A stretch of DNA of 64,000 nucleotides, taken from Chlamydoabsidia padenii. Taxonomy: Eukaryota; Mucoromycota; Mucoromycetes; Mucorales; Cunninghamellaceae. Both the position numbers and the translations under genes were made by a program. Of this stretch, positions 58,398 to 64,000 are shown piece by piece (the first letter of the stretch is position 1; each line of letters begins with the position of its first letter). Below the pieces are notes generated by a model. That model saw only the letters and a list, made by a program, of their open reading frames with translations. It had not been told where the DNA came from and searched no databases. The stretch is taken from assembly GCA_025330725.1 (NCBI GenBank), contig JAIWND010000036.1, positions 126,501-190,500 of the forward strand. Direction: 5' to 3'.

Positions 58398-59475
58398 ATG
58401 AGTTAGTGGCTTGGCTATAAAGCTGTCTTTGAATCGGAATGTAAAAGGCGCTGGAATGGGATGGATGGAATTCCTAGAGTGGGTGCCCTCTCCCTCTCAT
58501 TTCTTGCCAATATCTGAACCTACAACCAGTACCGAAGTCTCAGCTGACCACACTTTTACGTCCCTCCATGATCATGCCCCCGAATCCATAGAAACATAGT
58601 CTATAGTCAAGTTTTTCGTACGTTTGAAAAAAAAAAAAACCCCCCCGGTCTTTTTCAGAATGATATGGTTTCCATAGCCCACTCAACCCCTGATTATTCA
58701 AATTCAAATACCGATTCATGCAAATTCACCTCCTAATCATATTCACATCTACACCTGGCCTCAACTATACGCTCGCAGGATGGTGAGATTTGATTCATGC
58801 AAGTAAAGACGGTGTTTTAATTTCATATCCCGATTCTGCATGAATTCCCCAATCCAGCAAATTAAGTGTCGCTGTCAAGGGTATTCTAGGAGAGGAGCAA
58901 TTTACGTTTGAAAAAAAAAATCCAGAGTCTTTTCATCATGCCATGGCTCCCATAGCCCACCTAATTCCTGATTACGCAGATTCAAATCCAGATTCATGCA
59001 AATCCACCGCCCACCTGATCATATTCACCTTAACACCTAGCGCTAACTATACGCTCGCAGGATGGTGAGATTTGATTCATGCAAGTAAAGACGGTGTTTT
59101 AATTTCATATCCCGATTCTGCATGAATTCCCCAATCCAGCAAATTAAGTGTCGCTGTCAGGGGTATTCTAGGAGAGGAGCAATTTACGTTTGAAAAAAAA
59201 AATCCAGAGTCTTTTCATCATGCCATGGCTCCTATAGCCCACCCAATTCCTGATCATGCAGATTCAAATCTAGATTCATGCAAATATACTTCTACCCGCA
59301 TGGCCCACCTAATCATCTTCACCTCCCCCCCCCCCGAGCTAGCCTGAACTTTACGCCCCACTTTTTTTCCGAGTTAGCCTGACATTTACGGCCAACTTTT
59401 CGCCCACCATAGCCCAATCATCAAAAGGCGCCAGTCGGCGACCTTCGGTTGTTTATTGGATATAAATACAGGATA
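58398..59475 (-). mobile_element. Dispersed repeat element, copy B, inverted relative to copy A
   Basis: Homologous to 12700-13985 on the opposite strand. Three tandem units are again present (anchor TGATTA/TGATCA followed by a CAAAT-ending block at 58691, 58979 and 59251; spacing 288 and 272 bp). The right module (CAAGAAATGAGAGGGAGAGG in sense) sits near 58480-58530, and the left end (AATAAACAACCGAAGGTCGC) near 59435-59460. Copy B has only one copy of the GGGGGCATGATCATGGAGG module while copy A has two. No open frame with protein-like content spans it. Confidence 0.75.
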
Positions 59476-59892
59476 CTATACAACAACTAACTATGGTAAT
59501 GATCTAATTCTATTTGGTCACTAAGTTTTTAATCCTTCGGCAATCGACCCATCAATATGTTCCAGTTTGAGGAAAACATCACAGCCATAACCCTTGGTTG
59601 CCATATCGTGATTATTTGCTTTTGAAAATTCTATCAACAAAAAAAAGTTATAATGTCATTTTATTTAATCAAATACACTGGTGGAGAGGGAGAGAGATGA
59701 TCAATTTCTTTTTTCTTGATAGAATGAGAATAAAACAATAAATAGACTACTTCTATATAAATGGATAATACATATAATGATGATAATAATAAAATAAACT
59801 AATACAATGCATGTTTTGGGTTAGGATCTGCTATCTACACTATCTACAGACGTCCACCTTTGCTTGGTTACTTCTATCACCTTATCCGAGCG

Positions 59893-61060
59893 TCAAGAAG
59901 GTACCACCGAGAGCTTCCTTTTTCCTTTCGTCCTTTCAAGTTGAGCAGGGACTACTTTTTGAGCCACCTCGGCAGCAAACGTTTTGACTTGTAAAAGGCA
60001 ATGGAAGAGGACGGGGAAGACAATCAAGTCGGATTGCTGTGACATTAACTTGCAGTTTCCGAATTGAGTCATTCGATACACTGGGTCCCTCCTATCCATC
60101 TTGAATGTTGACACAGAATAACCTAGTAAGATATAAAAATACAAAAAAGATAAATGAGATTATTATTATGTATTGAGGCTGCATCAATTTACCTTCCGCG
60201 AGGATTCTAAACACCGCAGTACGTTCTTCTTCAATGATATCAAGTATTTTATGCAGCATTCCACGCATCTCCAATCCAAGCTTGACAAATCCAGAGAAGT
60301 CTGAGGATTACTTCTTGTCACCAGGAGGTTTCACTTCGCAGGCCGTGATATCGATCTTTGTATGCCAAGGTCTGACATAGTTCAGTCAAACCGGTTTCAT
60401 GTGGGAAGAGGACTCGATTGCAGAATTTGCCCTATAAGAAAATAAGCAAAGCGAAGAGAATTAGGGCTCGTTTTCCTTTTTTTTTTTTTTTTTTGACTTA
60501 CCATGATTGATAAAATATGTTTTCAGTAGTAAGGAATCCAGATACAAATTAACAAATGTGTCCTCGACCATGTATTCATCGCATCGCTTTGTCACACGTG
60601 GTGCTCTATTGGTACATCATTGAGGGTCTAATGTGTTAGTAAAGTCGGTGATACCTTCGTTTCCCCCCCCCCATATTCATGACTTACAAACTGTGCAATA
60701 TGTCACTAGCCAGTATGTCTATCGCATCATCCTTGTCATAAGCCTCCTTCACGATACCAAAACAGCTTCAATTCAGTCAAGACATCAAAAGTACCAATCG
60801 TCCACTATGAAACAAAAATAAGTGAGTCGATTGAACATTAAAAAAAAAAGACAGTCAGTCTTACCGTAGTTGAGCAACTGGGCCAAGATTCGATGATCTT
60901 GTATAAATGTAGACTTGTTCGTTGACCATGATATACATCCCTGGCAAAAGAGTCATCCAAATCGTTGTGTTTTTCTTCATTTTCAACGTGAGAATAAACC
61001 GGCGAGAGGGCGCATTCAAATGGTTCTGCAGTATTCTATAAAGGATTTTAAAAAGAAATG
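59893..61060 (-). pseudogene. Decayed copy of a lineage-specific unknown gene family
   Basis: Minus-strand fragments read as one protein only with breaks: EPFECALSPVYSHVENEEKH, KEAYDKDDAIDILASDILHS, RCDEYMVEDTFVNLYLDSLL, DITACEVKPPGDKK followed by an in-frame stop, then FVKLGLEMRGMLHKILDIIE, and a last exon starting after an intron near 60120 (STFKMDRRDPVYRMTQFGNC to the stop at 59893). Fragments alternate frame (upstream of 60360 and around 60760), and the stop at about 60310 is not at a splice site. The pattern KPPG...YVKLG..M...L and F.MD....YRM recalls an abundant unnamed Mucorales family, from memory and not checked. Pseudogene status is inferred. Confidence 0.5.
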
Positions 61061-62106
61061 TATCACAAAAGGAGTAAGTATTATTATTTTTATCATATCA
61101 TAGCATACCATACCAAATCACCCAAGAAAACTGTAATGAGGTTTGATAACCTTGAACGTTCGTCGGCGACAGTAAGGAGTTCCATAAAGACCATTACCAC
61201 TAGCATCTTGCCAACAAGACGTGTCGTTTCTTCATAATAGTCCAGGGCTTTTTCCACATTCCAGTCTTGGTATTTCGTTCGAGTAAATTAAGACATTGTT
61301 GTTATAAAATGGGTTTTGTAAAAAGGTAAACAGAAGATAAAAAAGGTATTCGCAAGTAGACTTTTTCAACCATTGCAGGATTTGATGTCGCCAACTAAGG
61401 TAGAGTCAAACAAAGTGTATAGCCCAAAAGATGAAAGAAGGCCAGCAAAAAAAAAGGGGGGGAGGGAAAGAAAAGAAAGAAGGACTAACAACAAAAATTG
61501 GGGGAGTCGAGTTCAGCCCCGATAAGCGTGACCACATTTCTGTTCATGCACAAACCATTTTACATCCTTCATCTTCTACTGTGCGCGTATTTAATTTAAT
61601 GATTCTTCACTTTTGATCAATGGACAAAGAGGACTCCATATAGAAGGTAAAATGTATTTTAAAAAAAATCATGCTATCAAAATGAAAGACTGACTCTACC
61701 GTTTTGTGTAGGTCCTCAGACGATATATTCCTAGTTGTTAGTCTCGTGTGTGTTTGCTTCTGATTACTTGATGAAACGATTTAATATACTGACTATGGCT
61801 GAAGATAATAGCGGTACCTGAAATCTGATGCTACTTCATTCTCTTTAACTGGATCAAACTTCTTTATCTTCAGAAATCTTTTTATAATAAAATACACTCT
61901 TTTGGCTTTTACAATAGTATCTAATAAATGCTAGACATATATCATAGATGCTTTATGCATTGTTATTATGGTTTAGATAGATCCCAATATGAGCGGAGTT
62001 TTTCTGCATCATAAAAAAGAAGGTCATTATGGGTTTTCTCTTCTTTTCTTTTTTTTTTTTTTTTTTCCTCGCCCCGCAACTTTATCATCTATATATACTT
62101 TGACTG

Positions 62107-64000
62107 ATGGCAATCCCTGGACAACAATTGACACCATTGGTTTTGCGTCCAAACACTGGTAAAGCGGGCACACCTACAAGGGTACGTGCGAACTTTTTAA
62201 CGGTGACGACACTCCCCACCCAAAACATCCAACATCTCGACATTCAAATCATACCCACTGCTCCTCCTGCTGTGAACCGCAAGATTTGGCAATTCTTTGA
62301 ATCTAGTCCTGGAGGTCAACAGTTTCTGAATAAAACCAAGGTTATCTATGATGGTCGTGCCAACCTCTTCTCTCCCAAGCCCTTGAAACTAGGTCAAAAC
62401 GATGCTGCTTCCTTCGAGGTAACAAAATACTCTGCACTTTATTTCAAAAGAACACAATTTATAATGTTTGTTTGTTTATTTGTATACGTAGGTGGACTTT
62501 ACAGAAGGGAAACGCTCTGGTGGTGTCTTCAAACTAAACATCAAAATTGTTGGGTCCATCAACATGACGGAACTGGATAACTTTTTGAAGGGTAAAAGCA
62601 GTATCACAAACAACTGTTTAACAGGTAATAAAATAAAAATAAAAATAAAAATTGAACTAACTCAAACCACAATAGCTATTATGGTCCTCGATATATTGAT
62701 CGGTCACGCGCCTAGCTTGTTATATCCTACTGTGGGTCGGTCCTTCTTCACTCCTCAAGGCAGTTTTCCTTTATCCAATGGTGCTGTGGCCTGGCAAGGA
62801 TACTACCAATCAGCTCGTCCTACTCCAGGTAACCTACACACACACACACACTTCATATATTATTGTATACTCAATCACTTTTTTCTTTCTAGGTAAAATG
62901 ATGATCAATGTGGATATTAGTGCGACTGCTTTCTATGAAGCTGGTCCTTTACCTGAACTTGTTGCCAAAATTTTGAACCGACGCTCTGTGGATGACTTGC
63001 GCCGTGGGGTCTCTGAACGTGATATCAAGCGCGTCAGCAGTGTACTCAAAAGCATCAAGATCAAGGTGATACATCGTGGGGCTGAAAAACAATTCAAGTA
63101 CAAGATTGCACGATTAACACCTGGACCGGCGGATCAAACTATGTTTGCAAAAGAAGACGGAACAAAAATGTCGGTGGCTTCGTACTTCCAAAACCAGTAT
63201 GGCTCTCGATTGGCATATCCCTTTTTACCTTGTGTGGTGGTTAAACGTGATACCTTTTTACCAATGGAAGTGTGTGAAGTCATTCCTGGTCAACGGATGC
63301 TCAAGAAACTGAATGACAAACAAACGGCGGAAATGATCAAGTTTACTTGCCACAAACCTCACGCTCGCTCTAACAAGATCAACCAAGGAATCAACTTGCT
63401 CAAGTACAGGGAAAACGAACACATTCAAGAATTTGGTATGAAAATTGATCCGGAAATGGCTCAAGTGGATGCTCGGGTGTTGCCTGCGCCTCGTGTGTCT
63501 TATCATCAAACCTCTCAAGATGCTAACTTTCTCCCTGGAAATGGTGCGTGGACTCTGCGTGGTAAAAAACTGGCTAGTGGTGCTACCGTCAAATCCTGGT
63601 CTGTTGTCAACTTTGATATCAAGCTTAACAATCCTATGATTCAACGATTTATGCGTGAACTGATCCAAAAGTTTGTTGAAGCTGGAATGGTAAGGAAGTA
63701 TAGAAAAGAAAAGAAAAGAAAAAATATGAACTATCTTGATTAGGAATACTAACATGATGTCCTTTATATATATACATATCTTCTTTATCACATATTAGAA
63801 TGTCCTCGATCGTCAACCTCTTATCGAAACTGCTGATCCTCAAGGCAACATTGAAAAAACCTTGAAAGAAGTGTTTATAAAGACTGGAAAGAAGGCCAAT
63901 AGTCAACCACAGATGATTATTTGTATCTTGCCTGCTCTCGGTAGTCCTTTATATGCTGAAATTAAACGTATTTCTGATACAAGTAAGTCAACTCACCCCC
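62107..64000 (+). CDS. ago: Argonaute, N-terminal part (cut by the window end)
   Basis: Five exons so far: 62107-62418, 62492-62624, 62676-62828, 62893-63689 and 63799-63982, phase kept; about 525 aa before the cut. The order fits eukaryotic Argonaute: N domain (TRVRANFLTVTTLPTQNIQH, IYDGRANLFSPKPL), DUF1785 linker (VGRSFFTPQGSFPLSNGAVA, WQGYYQSARPTPGKMMINVD), PAZ domain (SVASYFQNQYGSRLAYPFLP, LPMEVCEVIPGQRMLKKLND), L2 linker and the start of MID (MIICILPALGSPLYAEIKR). The catalytic PIWI domain lies beyond the window. Argonautes bind small RNAs and silence transposons and genes. The first ATG gives a full N domain. It lies directly downstream of repeat-rich DNA. Confidence 0.94.

Larger units (their letters stand above)
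58267..62106. other. 3.8-kb repeat-rich, gene-poor region upstream of Argonaute
   Basis: It contains the second copy of the dispersed repeat (58398-59475) and a decayed gene (59893-61060). The remainder, about 61060-62106, shows no supported coding region; it includes short A- and G-rich runs near 61445-61480 and the presumed Argonaute promoter with a T run (about 62050-62066). Confidence 0.65.

Overview
The window comes from a nuclear genome of an early-diverging fungus, most likely Mucoromycota (Mucorales-like). This rests on AT-rich spacers, many short GT-AG introns with T-rich 3' ends, Gln/Asn/Ser-rich low-complexity proteins, and fungal gene families (DSC3, HEM13, UBA4, ADE6, GGA, ECM29, Argonaute). 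The genus cannot be fixed from the sequence alone. All gene models were spliced by hand. Where exon lists are given, reading phase was checked across every junction.

Layout. 1-5.1 kb: 5' part of a GGA-type VHS clathrin adaptor (-), then DSC3, coactosin, a 2H-phosphoesterase-like protein and coproporphyrinogen oxidase (+). 5.1-7 kb: gene-poor, with three tRNA-like tandem repeats and a cluster of hairpins. 7-9.1 kb: a FAR1-domain protein. 9.9-16.9 kb: two DHA2-type MFS transporters with the same 13-exon structure, separated by a repeat element. 17.4-22.1 kb: a small protein with a mitochondrial-looking N-terminus (-), a stand-alone TFIIS central domain, EIF1AD, a proline-rich membrane protein (-), a TENA/heme-oxygenase-like protein and an unknown protein. 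22.2-30.7 kb (-): class III CoA-transferase containing a 5-nt micro-exon, proteasome ATPase RPT5, lipin/PAH1. 31.5-36.5 kb (-): one large gene encoding a bromodomain and a protein-kinase domain, both with an altered key residue. 38.5-40.5 kb (-): a GPI-anchor-like protein and a bHLH factor. 41.6-45.8 kb: FGAM synthase. 46.3-55.9 kb (-): the proteasome adaptor ECM29 and a gamma-tubulin complex protein lacking its C-terminal domain. 56.5-58.3 kb: UBA4. 58.3-62.1 kb: a second, inverted copy of the 12.7-kb repeat and a decayed gene. 62.1 kb to the end: the N-terminal half of an Argonaute.

Most genes are unrelated housekeeping functions. Two (RPT5, ECM29) act on the proteasome and two (DSC3, UBA4) belong to ubiquitin-like systems, but nothing suggests a functional cluster. 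The strongest shared signal is non-coding: a GCGGGATTTGAAA-like motif lies about 55-180 bp upstream of most start codons, in either orientation. The most unusual protein is the bromodomain-kinase fusion.
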